DNA of 64,000 bases from Tannerella serpentiformis (GCF_003033925.1 NZ_CP028365.1:1054001-1118000); one strand, 5' to 3'. Positions 26,397 through 36,092 are shown, counted from the first letter of the stretch. Translations and numbers: made by a program. The notes: generated by a model not told the origin, from the letters alone.

Positions 26397-27757
26397 AGAG
26401 AATAGCATGCTTGAGTCTGCTCGCCGTCTGCCTTGCGGGCACGGCTTACGGACAGGATAACGTGGTGGATGAGATCGTCTGGGTGGTGGGCGACGAGGCC
26501 ATCCTCCGCTCCGACGTGGAGACGCAACGCCTCTATATGCAGAACGAGGGCCAACGCTTCGACGGCGATCCCTACTGCATCATCCCCGAACAGATCGCCA
26601 TCCAGAAGCTCTACCTCAACCAAGCCAAGATCGATAGTATCGACGTGAGCGAAAGCCAGGTCTTGCGCTCCGTGGATCAGTGGATCAACATGGCCATCAA
26701 TCAGGTGGGCGGACGCGAAAAGCTCGAAGAGTATTTCAATAAGAAGCTCTCGCAGATCAAGGAAGAGCGCAAGACGATGGTGCGCGAACAGCAGATCGTG
26801 CAGGAAATGCAGAAGAAGCTCGTGGGCAAGATCAAGCTCACGCCCTCGGACGTGCGCCACTATTTCCAGAACGTGCCACAGGACAGCCTGCCCATGATCC
26901 CCGCCACCGTAGAGGTGCAGATCGTGACTCTGGAGCCGAAGATCCCCTTCGAGGAGACGGACGCCATCAAGGCCCGTCTGCGTGAGTTCACCGAGCAGGT
27001 GAACAACGGCAAGATGGAGTTCTCGACCCTCGCCCGACTCTACTCCCAAGATCCAGCCTCGGCCTCGCGCGGCGGTGAGATGGGTTTTGTGGGCAAGTCG
27101 AGCCTCGTGCCCGAGTTTGCCAACGTGGCCTTCAACCTAACCGACCCCAAGCGCGTTTCGAACATTGTGGAGACGGAGTATGGTTACCACATCATCCAGC
27201 TGATCGAGAAGCGTGGCGACCGAATCAATTGCCGCCACATCCTGCTCCGCCCCAAGGTCTCTGACAGAGAACTCGAGGAGGCTACCGCGCGCTTGGATTC
27301 GATCTACACCGACATCGAGGCCGGCAAGCTCACCTTCGAGGACGCCGCGACCTACCTCTCCGCCGACAAGGACACGCGCAACAACAAGGGCCTCATGGTG
27401 AACCAGAACTATGAGAGCTCGCATGTGGGCACGCCCAAGTTCGAGATGCAGGAGCTGCCGCAGGACATCAGCAAGGTGGTCTACGGCATGAAGCCGGGCG
27501 ACATCTCGAAGCCTTTCCGCATGCTCACCGACAAGCAGCGCGAGGTGGTAGCCATCGTCAAACTGAAAGCGCGCACCGACAGCCACCGCGCCAATCTGGC
27601 CGACGACTATCAGGTGATGAAGACGATGGTGGAGAACCACAAGCGCGAAGAGTTGCTCAACGACTGGATCACCAAGCAGCAGAAGACCACCTACGTCCGC
27701 ATCGCAGACGGATGGCGGAACTGCGACTTTAAGTTCCCGGGCTGGATCAAGAAATGA
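26393..27757 (+). CDS. SurA-like periplasmic peptidylprolyl isomerase
   Basis: The 454-residue protein has a signal peptide (MKRIACLSLLAVCLAGTAYG), a SurA_N-type region (residues about 25-170) and two parvulin-like domains: one with YSQDPASASRGGEMGFV and GYHIIQLIEKRGDRI, and a second beginning CRHILLRPKVSD with LSADKDTRNNKGLM. This is the SurA layout; SurA escorts unfolded outer-membrane proteins to the BAM complex. The start codon overlaps the stop of the preceding lipoprotein gene (ATGA), and its own stop overlaps the start of the OstA-like gene, so the three are tightly coupled. This supports a joint outer-membrane biogenesis role. Confidence 0.92.
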   Translation: MKRIACLSLLAVCLAGTAYGQDNVVDEIVWVVGDEAILRSDVETQRLYMQNEGQRFDGDPYCIIPEQIAIQKLYLNQAKIDSIDVSESQVLRSVDQWINMAINQVGGREKLEEYFNKKLSQIKEERKTMVREQQIVQEMQKKLVGKIKLTPSDVRHYFQNVPQDSLPMIPATVEVQIVTLEPKIPFEETDAIKARLREFTEQVNNGKMEFSTLARLYSQDPASASRGGEMGFVGKSSLVPEFANVAFNLTDPKRVSNIVETEYGYHIIQLIEKRGDRINCRHILLRPKVSDRELEEATARLDSIYTDIEAGKLTFEDAATYLSADKDTRNNKGLMVNQNYESSHVGTPKFEMQELPQDISKVVYGMKPGDISKPFRMLTDKQREVVAIVKLKARTDSHRANLADDYQVMKTMVENHKREELLNDWITKQQKTTYVRIADGWRNCDFKFPGWIKK

Positions 27758-29496
27758 TGAAGCCTGCCGTGTACTCGGCCTTCTTGGCCGGCGCCCCTGG
27801 CGCCTTGATCTTCTTTGGCCTCCTTTTCTCCCGTCAAGGGCAGAAAAGGGGGTGGGGGATTGGGTGCAACGCCCCCGAGGTCTGCTCGGTCGGACGCCTG
27901 CCATTCCTTCTCCTCCTGTTCCTCCTGCCCCTCACCCTCACAGATTCCCTGTCGGCGCAGACACCCCTCGCCTCGCCTCCCGGTAAAACGAAAGTCTTCT
28001 TGGAACATGCCGACGTGCAATCTTTCGACAAAGAGGTCAGCGCCGACCGGCAAGTGCTCTCAGGCGACGTCTGCTTTCGCCACGACAACTCCTACATGTA
28101 CTGCGACAGCGCCTACTTCTACGAGGCCAACAGCTCGCTCGAGGCCTTCGGTGAAGTGCGCATGGAGCAGGGAGACACGCTCTTCGTCTACGGCGATTAC
28201 CTCTACTACGACGGAAACATACGCGTGGCGAAGATGCGTGACAACGTCCGTATGGAAAGTGTCCGCGCCGATGGTTCCATTGTCACCCTCTTCACCGACA
28301 GCCTCAACTACGACCGCGTCGCCAACATCGGCTATTACTTCGATGGCGGCACGATAGTAGACGATGCCAACGAGCTTTCCTCCTACTACGGCCAGTATTC
28401 GCCCGCCACGCGGATCGCCATCTTCAACGACAGCGTGCGAGTCTTCAACGACAAGTTCACGCTCTACTCCGACACGCTGCAATACAGCACCCAGACGAAG
28501 GTGGCCACCATCCTCGGCCCTTCAGTCATCATCTCCGACAGCGGCAACATCTACACCTCCCGCGGCTGGTACAACACGGTGCAGAACACCTCCCTACTGC
28601 TCGACCGCTCGCAGGTCACGTCCGGCAACCGCATCCTCGTCGGCGACACCATCGCCTATGATCGTGACAGGGGCTTCGGGGAGGCCTTCGGACGCGTTGT
28701 CCTACGCGACACGACGGAAAGGGTGATGCTGGAAGGTAACTACGGCTCGTACGACGAGCGTTCCGGCCACGCTCTGGCCACCGACAGCGCACGCTGCATG
28801 GAGTACTCGCAGGGCGACACGCTCTATATGCACGCCGATACGTTCGAGATGATCTCCATAGACTCCACTGCTCGGCAGGTGAAGGCCTACCGCGGCGTGC
28901 GATTCTTCCGCGCGGACTTCCAGGGCATCTGCGACTCGATGCAATTCAACACCGTCGACTCCACGCTCTACTTCTACCTCGACCCAGTGCTCTGGAACAA
29001 CCGGAACCAGCTTTACGGCGACACCATAGTCGTCCATATGGCCGACACGACCATAGACTTTGTGCACGTCATCCGCCTCGCCTTCTCCATTGAGCAGGTC
29101 GACACGAGTCACTTCAACCAACTCAAAGGCAACGACCTCAAGGCCTACTTCGAAGGCCGCGAAGTACGACGCATTGACATAGACGGCAACGCGGAATCGA
29201 TCTTCTTCCCCCTCGAGGACGACGGTAGCATGGTGGGAATGAACGAAACGAAGAGCAGTTACCTCACCATCTGGATCAAGGATCGGAAAATCGAGAAGCT
29301 CCGCCTCTGGCCCTCGCCGCAGGGTACCCTCACCCCGCTGCCCGACCTCTCCCCGGACCGGATGACTCTCCGCGACTTCCACTGGTACGAAGACCTCCGC
29401 CCCCGAGATAAGGACGACATCTTCCGCAACGCCCGCCGCTCAATCGAAGCCGACGCCCCCTCGAAACGCAGCAACAAGTTCCGCAGCATAGAGTGA
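27754..29496 (+). CDS. OstA/LptA-like LPS transport protein
   Basis: The 580-residue product is dominated by OstA-like beta repeats (SGDVCFRHDNSYMYCDSA, DTLFVYGDYLYYDGN, DSLNYDRVANIGYYFDGG and similar), the fold of periplasmic LPS bridge proteins such as LptA. The only in-frame ATG codons are the first two (27754, 27757), overlapping the surA-like stop. The hydrophobic export signal, LPFLLLLFLLPLTLTDSLSAQ, comes only at about residues 49-69. The preceding residues are encoded by a diverged copy of the intergenic repeat seen at 9892-9975, so the N-terminus looks extended by a repeat insertion, or a non-ATG start is used. The core family assignment is firm. Confidence 0.85.
   Translation: MMKPAVYSAFLAGAPGALIFFGLLFSRQGQKRGWGIGCNAPEVCSVGRLPFLLLLFLLPLTLTDSLSAQTPLASPPGKTKVFLEHADVQSFDKEVSADRQVLSGDVCFRHDNSYMYCDSAYFYEANSSLEAFGEVRMEQGDTLFVYGDYLYYDGNIRVAKMRDNVRMESVRADGSIVTLFTDSLNYDRVANIGYYFDGGTIVDDANELSSYYGQYSPATRIAIFNDSVRVFNDKFTLYSDTLQYSTQTKVATILGPSVIISDSGNIYTSRGWYNTVQNTSLLLDRSQVTSGNRILVGDTIAYDRDRGFGEAFGRVVLRDTTERVMLEGNYGSYDERSGHALATDSARCMEYSQGDTLYMHADTFEMISIDSTARQVKAYRGVRFFRADFQGICDSMQFNTVDSTLYFYLDPVLWNNRNQLYGDTIVVHMADTTIDFVHVIRLAFSIEQVDTSHFNQLKGNDLKAYFEGREVRRIDIDGNAESIFFPLEDDGSMVGMNETKSSYLTIWIKDRKIEKLRLWPSPQGTLTPLPDLSPDRMTLRDFHWYEDLRPRDKDDIFRNARRSIEADAPSKRSNKFRSIE
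27778..27860 (-). repeat. Diverged copy of the 9.9-kb intergenic repeat inside the 5' end of the OstA-like gene
   Basis: The minus strand reads CTTTTCTGCCCTTGACGGGA, then GAAAAGGAGGCCAAAGAAGATCAAGGCGCC, which aligns by eye with 9896-9950 over about 50 bases at roughly three-quarters identity. It overlaps the first 35 codons of the OstA-like frame. Confidence 0.55.
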
Positions 29497-29562
29497 TCCG
29501 ACGCCCGCAATGGCGCCCTCCTTCACCAGATATTTCAACAACCTATCACAGCAAGACCGATC

Positions 29563-29871
29563 ATGGGAATGTTTTCTTTCTACAACATGCGCAAACCACG
29601 CCAGTTCGAGCACAAGCCTATCTACTGGGATCCCCGCAAGGAAAAGCTCGAGCAGCGCATCCACAAAGTCAAGATGGAAATGGGCGTGGAGGAGACGGAC
29701 TACGAACAATACAAAGACGCCATCCGAGGCAGCTTCGTCGAGGGTACGCACCACCTGAAGAAGAGTAAGGATAAGGGCGACGATGCTCGCGACCGCCTCT
29801 ACCGCAACATGCGCCTCATCCTCCTCCTGGCCCTCCTGGCCGCCATCTACTGGTTCCTTTACCTCCGGTGA
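29563..29871 (+). CDS. Small membrane protein of unknown function
   Basis: The 102-residue protein has a conserved-looking N-terminus (FSFYNMRKPRQFEHKPIYWDPRKEKLEQRI), a charged helical middle and one C-terminal transmembrane helix (MRLILLLALLAAIYWFLYL). Such C-tail-anchored proteins sit between lpt or surA genes and mutL in other Bacteroidota as I recall, but no function is known to me. Reading frame and codon use match the neighbours. It is followed by mutL after 92 bases. It is probably part of the long plus-strand operon. Confidence 0.75.
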   Translation: MGMFSFYNMRKPRQFEHKPIYWDPRKEKLEQRIHKVKMEMGVEETDYEQYKDAIRGSFVEGTHHLKKSKDKGDDARDRLYRNMRLILLLALLAAIYWFLYLR

Positions 29872-29963
29872 CCCCGGACGCACACACCGCTAACTTCCTC
29901 GGCCCAAGGCCCCATAACGACCGGGTGCACACTGCGCGCCCCCACTATCCCCAACCACACAGA

Positions 29964-31784
29964 ATGAGCGACATCATCCACTTACTCCCCGACCACATCG
30001 CCAACCAAATCGCCGCCGGAGAGGTCATCCAGCGACCCGCCTCCGTCGTCAAGGAACTGATGGAGAACGCCGTCGATGCCGGCGCCGACCAAATCACTGT
30101 CATCATCAAGGATGCCGGACGGACGCTCGTGCAGGTGATCGACAACGGCAAGGGCATGTCAGAGACCGACGCTCGCATGGCTTTCGAACGGCACGCCACG
30201 TCGAAGATCGCTGCCGCTGAAGATCTCTTCTCCCTCCGCACGATGGGCTTCCGCGGCGAGGCGTTGCCCTCCATCGCGGCCGTGGCACAGGTGGAACTCC
30301 GTACCCGCGTCCGAGGGGCCGAGCTGGGAACGCGCCTCGAAATAGACGGCTCCGAACTGGTCGACCTCGCACCCGATGCCTGTGCCGAAGGGGCCATCTT
30401 TTCCGTCAAGAACCTCTTCTTCAACATCCCCGCGCGCAGAAAGTTCCTCAAGTCAAACGAAACCGAGTTCCGCAACATCCTCACCGAGTTCGAGCATGTC
30501 GTCCTCGCTCACCCCGAGATCACCTTCCGCCTCGTGCATGGCGACACCGAAGTGATGAATCTGCCGGCCGCCCCCCTGCGACGGCGCATTGTGGACGTGT
30601 TTGGCAAAAGTTTCAACCGCCGACTCCTGCCTGTCGAAACGGATACGTCGCTCGTAAAAATTGAAGGTTTCGTCGGCCGAATCGATGCCGTGCGCCGCCG
30701 CGGCTATCGCAACTATTTCTTCGTCAACGGTCGTTACATGCGCCACCCCTACTTCCACAAGGCCGTCATCCGCGCCTACGAGAACCTCACGCCCCCCGGC
30801 GAACTGCCCGATTACTTCATCTACCTCACCTTAGATCCCGCCACGATAGACGTCAACATCCACCCGACCAAGACAGAAATTAAGTTCGAAAACGAACAGC
30901 CCATCTGGCAAATCCTCTCCTCAGCCGTCCGCGAGACGCTCGGAAAGTTCAACGCCGCACCCAGCATCGATTTCGACACCGAGGGAGCCATCGACATCCC
31001 AGTCTATAACCCCGCGGCCGATCGCACAGCCGTCCGGCAGCCATCCGTCGAGGTCAATACGCGTTACAACCCCTTCCGTGCCGCGCCGCCCCTCGCTGCC
31101 GACCGCAACTGGGAGAAGCTCTACCAAGACTTCGAACGCGACGGCCGACCCGCCCTCCCGGAGGTCGACCCGCCCACGGCCCCGTCCACGACGGCGCCCC
31201 TCTTCCCCGAACCTACGCCTGCGGCCTCCAACTGCTTCCAGTTCCGCAACCGATACATCCTCACCGCCCTCAAATCCGGACTGGTCATGATCGACCAGCA
31301 CCGCGCGCACGTCCGCATCCTCTACGACCGCTACCTCCGCAACGTCCGCCAGCACACGGCCGCCTCCCAGCAGCTCCTCTTTCCCGAACTCGTGGAGCTC
31401 ACCGCCTCCGAGGCCGCGCTCCTGCCCAGCCTCCTCGACGACCTGCACCGCCTCGGCTTCGAGCTAAGCCCCATGGGCGGCAACAGCTTTTCCGTGACCG
31501 CCCTCCCCACCGGCCTCCCCGACACGGATCCCAAGCGCCTGCTCAAAGAGCTGCTCGACAGCGCCGCCGACGCCCTCCCCGCCGCCTCCGACGCCTTGAC
31601 CGAAAGGCTGGCCCTCGCCCTGGCCCGATCCGCCGCCATCCGCCCCGGCCGACCGCTCTCGGCCGAAGAGATGGAGGAGATGGTCGCCACGCTCTTCTCC
31701 ACCGACTCCAACCAGCTCACACCGGACGGCAAACCGGTGCTTATCCTCCTCACCGACGACGAATTGGCCACGCGATTTAAGTAG
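29964..31784 (+). CDS. mutL: DNA mismatch repair protein MutL
   Basis: MutL couples MutS mismatch recognition to strand removal. The 606-residue protein (start MSDIIHLLPDHIANQIAAGE at 29964; the upstream frame is non-conserved) has the GHKL ATPase motifs ELMENAVDAGA, DNGKGM and GFRGEALPSI, the transducer domain with INIHPTKTEIKFENE, and a C-terminal dimerisation domain. The metal-binding endonuclease motif DQHA(X)2E(X)4E of nicking MutL proteins appears as DQHRAHVRILYD, which lacks the canonical acidic residue at the first Glu position. Nicking activity is therefore uncertain. The linker is Pro/Thr-rich. It is followed by hemW on the same strand. Confidence 0.95.
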   Translation: MSDIIHLLPDHIANQIAAGEVIQRPASVVKELMENAVDAGADQITVIIKDAGRTLVQVIDNGKGMSETDARMAFERHATSKIAAAEDLFSLRTMGFRGEALPSIAAVAQVELRTRVRGAELGTRLEIDGSELVDLAPDACAEGAIFSVKNLFFNIPARRKFLKSNETEFRNILTEFEHVVLAHPEITFRLVHGDTEVMNLPAAPLRRRIVDVFGKSFNRRLLPVETDTSLVKIEGFVGRIDAVRRRGYRNYFFVNGRYMRHPYFHKAVIRAYENLTPPGELPDYFIYLTLDPATIDVNIHPTKTEIKFENEQPIWQILSSAVRETLGKFNAAPSIDFDTEGAIDIPVYNPAADRTAVRQPSVEVNTRYNPFRAAPPLAADRNWEKLYQDFERDGRPALPEVDPPTAPSTTAPLFPEPTPAASNCFQFRNRYILTALKSGLVMIDQHRAHVRILYDRYLRNVRQHTAASQQLLFPELVELTASEAALLPSLLDDLHRLGFELSPMGGNSFSVTALPTGLPDTDPKRLLKELLDSAADALPAASDALTERLALALARSAAIRPGRPLSAEEMEEMVATLFSTDSNQLTPDGKPVLILLTDDELATRFK

Positions 31785-31882
31785 CCCCCACCGACGAAGC
31801 TCCCCGCCGGATCGCCCACTGCGCCTCACGCCGCGGCCAGTCCAAACGTTTCGTCCCTCACGCCTCACCCCTCCTCCACCCC

Positions 31883-33019
31883 ATGGCCGGCCTCTACGTC
31901 CACGTCCCCTTCTGCACCCAGCGCTGCAGTTATTGCGACTTCTACACCCAAACCGACAGCCGTCTCCGCACCGATTACCTCCGCGCCCTCCGACGCGAGC
32001 TGGCCGAACGCGCCGCAGAGCTGGACCATGAGCCGCTCGACACCATCTACTTCGGCGGCGGCACCCCCTCGCAGCTCCCCATCGATGCGCTCCGCGCCAT
32101 CTTCCGCACCATTCGCGCCCACTACGACGTCTCATCCTGCCGCGAGATCACCCTGGAGGCCAACCCCGACGACCTCTCCGCCGACTACCTCCGCCAGCTC
32201 CACTCCCAGCTCCCCATCCGCCGCATCAGCCTCGGCGTGCAGAGCTTCGACGACGCCGACCTCCTCCGCCTCCGCCGCCGCCACGACTCCCAGGGCGCCA
32301 TCCGGGCCGTCGGCCGCTGCCTCGAGGCGGGCTTCACCGACATCAGCATCGACCTCATCTACGGCCTCCCGGACCAGACCCCGGAAGCTTGGGCGCGCAA
32401 CCTCGACGTGGCCTTCCGCCTCGGCGTCTCCCATCTTTCGGCCTACCATCTGACCTACGAGGCAGGCACACCCCTCCACCGGCAGCTCCTCAGCGGACGC
32501 ATCCACGCCATCAGCGAGGACGTCAGCGTCCGCCTCTACCGCCTCCTCATCGAGCGCGCCGCCCGCGCCGGTTGGGAGCACTACGAGGTGTCGAACTTCA
32601 GTCTCCCCGGCCGCTTTGCCCGACACAACTCGGCCTACTGGACCGGTGCGCGCTACATCGGCGTAGGCCCCTCGGCACACTCTTACGACGGCCGCGCCCG
32701 CAGCTGGAACGTAGCCTCGCTCCCCGCCTACGTCACCGGCAACCTCTCCGGCCGCCCCGACCGAGAGCGCGAAGTGACGGACGACGATATGCGTTACAAC
32801 GAGTACCTCATGACCCGCCTTCGCACCATGTGGGGCATCAGCCTGCCACACCTCCGCGACACGTTCGGCCCCCGCCGCCTCGCCCACTTCCTCCGCCACG
32901 CCACGCCCTACATCGCCTCCGGTCGCCTCGTCCGCCTGCACGACCCAGCCGACACCATTCGCCTCACCGAGGAAGCCTTTTTCGTCTCCGACGGCATCAT
33001 CTCCTCCCTCTTCGCCTGA
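31883..33019 (+). CDS. hemW: HemW-like radical SAM protein
   Basis: The 378-residue protein begins MAGLYVHVPFCTQRCSYCDF with the radical SAM cluster ligands Cys11, Cys15 and Cys18. It continues with YFGGGTPSQLP, the substrate region EANPDDL, LGVQSFDD and DLIYGLPDQTPEAWARNLDVA, then SAYHLTYEAGTPL and the C-terminal HemW_C domain (NEYLMTRLRTMWGISL). These are HemW features: a heme-binding chaperone that was long annotated as oxygen-independent coproporphyrinogen oxidase. The N-terminal signature CxxxCxYC rather than the HemN form supports HemW. It is the last gene of the long plus-strand run. A repeat-rich gap follows. Confidence 0.92.
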   Translation: MAGLYVHVPFCTQRCSYCDFYTQTDSRLRTDYLRALRRELAERAAELDHEPLDTIYFGGGTPSQLPIDALRAIFRTIRAHYDVSSCREITLEANPDDLSADYLRQLHSQLPIRRISLGVQSFDDADLLRLRRRHDSQGAIRAVGRCLEAGFTDISIDLIYGLPDQTPEAWARNLDVAFRLGVSHLSAYHLTYEAGTPLHRQLLSGRIHAISEDVSVRLYRLLIERAARAGWEHYEVSNFSLPGRFARHNSAYWTGARYIGVGPSAHSYDGRARSWNVASLPAYVTGNLSGRPDREREVTDDDMRYNEYLMTRLRTMWGISLPHLRDTFGPRRLAHFLRHATPYIASGRLVRLHDPADTIRLTEEAFFVSDGIISSLFA

Positions 33020-33054
33020 CCCAAATCCTCAGGGCGTAATCTTTGCTTTGTCCT

Positions 33055-33555
33055 CCAATCCCCTATTGTCTCAGACAATAAGCGATTCCTGTATGTAAAA
33101 GTCCCTATTGTTTGAAGCAATAAAAAACGCCTATACATGGAAAGTCCCATTGCCTGAAGTAGTAAGCGATTTCTGCATAGAGAATCCTTTATTGTCTAAA
33201 GCAATAAGCCCCTCCCCGAACAGAAAAATCCCATTGTCTCAGACAATACTAAATACCTGATCGAGGCATTCATTGTTGTCTCGATCAATAACAAATACAC
33301 GCAATCTCATTTGTTATCTTCTCAATAAATAATAAATGGATTGATTCTTATTCACGATCGCCTTGGATAATCGTGAATCCATAGACAAGGTGTTTAGTAT
33401 TGTCTGAGACAACGGTTCATTTATGGCATAGGAACGCGCCACCGCCTAGGACATGGAGCGCTTCATGGTGCATGAATTGGCTATCGACTGAGACATGAGA
33501 GGCTTCCATATTGATGACTCTGCCATTGTGTGAGACATAGAGAGGATCCACGCGT
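33055..33555. repeat. Array G: 42-bp repeats with ATTGTCTCAGACAAT core, decaying to the right
   Basis: Dyads of the type ATTGTCTCAGACAAT occur at about 33064, 33107, 33149, 33191, 33233 and 33275, with a period of 42-43 bp. After 33330 the cores are degenerate (ATTGTCTGAGACAAC near 33400, ATTGTGTGAGACAT near 33525) and spacing is lost. Spacers are AT-rich. It lies between hemW and the EF-G paralogue. The rest of 33020-33868 has no credible gene. Confidence 0.85.
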
Positions 33556-33868
33556 ATAAGTCCATTGCGAAAAACGACAAGTATCGCTTCAGTGTATCGC
33601 CTTTTTACCCTGTCTGAGGGGATTAAACATGCGGGGCATTACCCCACGTTGTCGTCTGAAATAGATACACTTTCCACCGCCACACCCTCCACCTTCCGTT
33701 ATATGCCCAGACGAGCGTGGCCGACCCTTTTCACACCGAATTGCACACCCCAAAACACCTCCCTATCCCCATTCACAACAAACCTGCTTTCTTTGCCGTC
33801 GCCACCGATAAAAAGGCGGCATGGAAGTGACAATTCTCGATTATCCATCACTCAAAAACACTTTTACG

Positions 33869-36025
33869 ATGAAAGTTTATCAGACAAACGAAATCAAGAA
33901 CATCTCCATCCTGGGGAGTTCAGGATCGGGTAAGACCACCCTGGCAGAGGCCATGCTCTTCGAGGGTGGAGTGATCAAGCGCCGTGGCACGGTGGAAGCC
34001 GGCAACACGGTCAGCGACTATTTCCCGGTAGAGAAGGACTACGGTTACTCCGTCTTCTCCACTGTATTCAGCGTCGAATGGAACGGGCTGAAGTTGAATT
34101 TCATCGACTGCCCCGGATCGGACGACTTCATCGGAGGCGCCGTCTCGGCCCTCAACGTCACCGACACGGCCCTGATGGTCATCAACGCCCAGTACGGCGT
34201 CGAGGTGGGCACCATCAACCAGTTCCGCTACACCGAGCAGTTTCACAAGCCCGTCATCTTCGTCGTCAACCAGCTGGACAACGACAAGGCCGACTTCGAC
34301 AACACCGTCCATCAGCTCCGCGAAAACTACGGCGCCAAAGCCGTGCAGATCCAGTATCCGGTGCAGACCGGGGCCGCGTTTAACGCCGTGGTGGACGTGC
34401 TGAAGATGAAAATGTATCGCTGGAAGCCGGAGGGCGGCAAACCAGACGTGCTCGACATCCCCGCCGAGGAGATGGACAAGGCCACCGAGCTCCACAAGGC
34501 GCTCGTCGAAGCCGCCGCCGAGCATGACGACACGCTGATGGAGAAGTTCTTCGAAGAGGGCACCCTCTCCGAGGACGACATGCGCGCAGGCATCCGCGCA
34601 GGCCTCGTCAGCCGCGGTATGTTCCCCATTTTCTGCGTTTGCGCAGGGAAGGACATGTGCGTTCGCCGCACACTGGAGTTCCTCGGCAACGTCGTCCCCT
34701 GTACCGACAAAATGCCGCGCCCCGTCACCACGGAAGGTATCGAAGTCACGGCCGATCCCGCGGGCCCGACCAGCCTCTTCTTCTTCAAGACCACCATCGA
34801 ACCGCACATCGGGCAGGTGTCTTACTTCAAGGTCGTTTCGGGCAAAGTCAAGGTGGGCGATGATCTCACCAACGCCGACCGTGGCTCAAAGGAGCGCATC
34901 GCACAACTCTTCGCCGTCGACGGCCAGATCCGCAGCGAAGTCAGCGAGATGGAAGCGGGCGACATCGGCGCCACGGTCAAGCTCAAAGACGTCCGCCGCG
35001 GCAACACCCTCAATGGCAAAGGCTGCGAGTATCGCTTCGACTTCATCAAGTACCCGGAGCCCAAATTCCGCCGCGCCATCAAGCCGGTCAACGAGGCCGA
35101 CGCCGAGAAGCTGAGCGAGATCCTCTCCCGCATGCACGAGGAGGACCCGACGTGGATCGTCGAACAGTCCAAAGAACTGAAGCAGACCATCGTCTCAGGT
35201 CAAGGCGAGTTCCACCTCCGCACCCTCAAGTGGCGCATCGAGAACAACGACAAGCTGGCCATCGAGTTCCTCGAGCCTAAAATCCCCTACCGCGAGACGA
35301 TCACCAAGTCCGCCCGGGCTGACTATCGCCACAAGAAACAGTCTGGCGGCGCCGGACAGTTTGGCGAGGTGCACCTCATCATCGAGCCCTACTACGAGGG
35401 CATGCCAGCCCCCGGCACCTACCGCTTCGGCGGCCAAGAGTATCGCATGAACGTCCGCGACACGCAGGTTTACGACCTCGAGTGGGGCGGCAAACTCGTC
35501 TTCGTCAACTGCATCGTAGGCGGCGCCATCGATGCTCGCTTCCTCCCGGCCATCCTTAAAGGGATCATGGGCCGCATGGAGCAGGGTCCGCTGACCGGCT
35601 CCTACGCCCGCGATGTCCGCGTCTGCGTCTATGACGGTAAGATGCACCCCGTGGACAGCAACGAAATCTCCTTCATGCTGGCCGGACGCAACGCCTTCAG
35701 CACCGCCTTCCGCGATGCTGCGCCGAAGATCCTCGAGCCGATCTACGACATCGAAGTGCTCGTCCCCGGCGACTACTTGGGCGACGTGATGAGCGACCTT
35801 CAGGGCCGTCGTGCCCTGATCATGGGCATGAATAGCGAGCGCGGCTGTGAGAAATTGATGGCCAAGGTGCCGCTCAAAGAGATGTCCAGCTACTCCACGT
35901 CGCTGAGCTCCATCACCGGAGGCCGCGCCTCGTTCACAATGAAGTTCTCCGGCTACGAGCTCGTCCCCACCGACGTGCAGGAGAAGCTGCTCAAAGAGTA
36001 CGCCGCTACGCAGACCGAGGAGTAG
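33869..36025 (+). CDS. Elongation factor G paralogue (EF-G2 type) lacking the catalytic His
   Basis: The 718-residue protein has the five-domain EF-G layout: P-loop GSSGSGKT (residues 16-23), G3 region FIDCPGSDDF, G4 NQLD (134-137), beta-barrel domain II from about residue 290, and C-terminal domains IV-V with GGGAGQFGEV-like SGGAGQFGEVHL and the final MSSYSTSLSSITGGRASFTMKFSGYE. Normal EF-G has DTPGHVDF; here Ser84 replaces the catalytic His, the switch I RGITI motif is absent and NKxD is NQLD. This matches the Bacteroidota EF-G2 group reported to support translation without GTP hydrolysis during starvation. The start at 33869 removes a non-conserved leader. It is monocistronic with its own terminator. 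Confidence 0.88.
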   Translation: MKVYQTNEIKNISILGSSGSGKTTLAEAMLFEGGVIKRRGTVEAGNTVSDYFPVEKDYGYSVFSTVFSVEWNGLKLNFIDCPGSDDFIGGAVSALNVTDTALMVINAQYGVEVGTINQFRYTEQFHKPVIFVVNQLDNDKADFDNTVHQLRENYGAKAVQIQYPVQTGAAFNAVVDVLKMKMYRWKPEGGKPDVLDIPAEEMDKATELHKALVEAAAEHDDTLMEKFFEEGTLSEDDMRAGIRAGLVSRGMFPIFCVCAGKDMCVRRTLEFLGNVVPCTDKMPRPVTTEGIEVTADPAGPTSLFFFKTTIEPHIGQVSYFKVVSGKVKVGDDLTNADRGSKERIAQLFAVDGQIRSEVSEMEAGDIGATVKLKDVRRGNTLNGKGCEYRFDFIKYPEPKFRRAIKPVNEADAEKLSEILSRMHEEDPTWIVEQSKELKQTIVSGQGEFHLRTLKWRIENNDKLAIEFLEPKIPYRETITKSARADYRHKKQSGGAGQFGEVHLIIEPYYEGMPAPGTYRFGGQEYRMNVRDTQVYDLEWGGKLVFVNCIVGGAIDARFLPAILKGIMGRMEQGPLTGSYARDVRVCVYDGKMHPVDSNEISFMLAGRNAFSTAFRDAAPKILEPIYDIEVLVPGDYLGDVMSDLQGRRALIMGMNSERGCEKLMAKVPLKEMSSYSTSLSSITGGRASFTMKFSGYELVPTDVQEKLLKEYAATQTEE

Positions 36026-36069
36026 CCCTCCCCCATCCGCGTCGTCCGATCGCACAGATCAACGTGAAG

Positions 36070-36092
36070 AAGGCACCCCGCAACGGGTGCCT
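36070..36092 (+). terminator. Terminator of the EF-G paralogue gene
   Basis: Stem AAGGCACCC / GGGTGCCTT with a short loop is followed by a T-run. It lies about 45 bases after the stop. Confidence 0.88.

Noticed and set aside
33565-33933. 122-codon frame before the EF-G paralogue
   Set aside because: It overlaps the EF-G start in another frame and has no conserved pattern.
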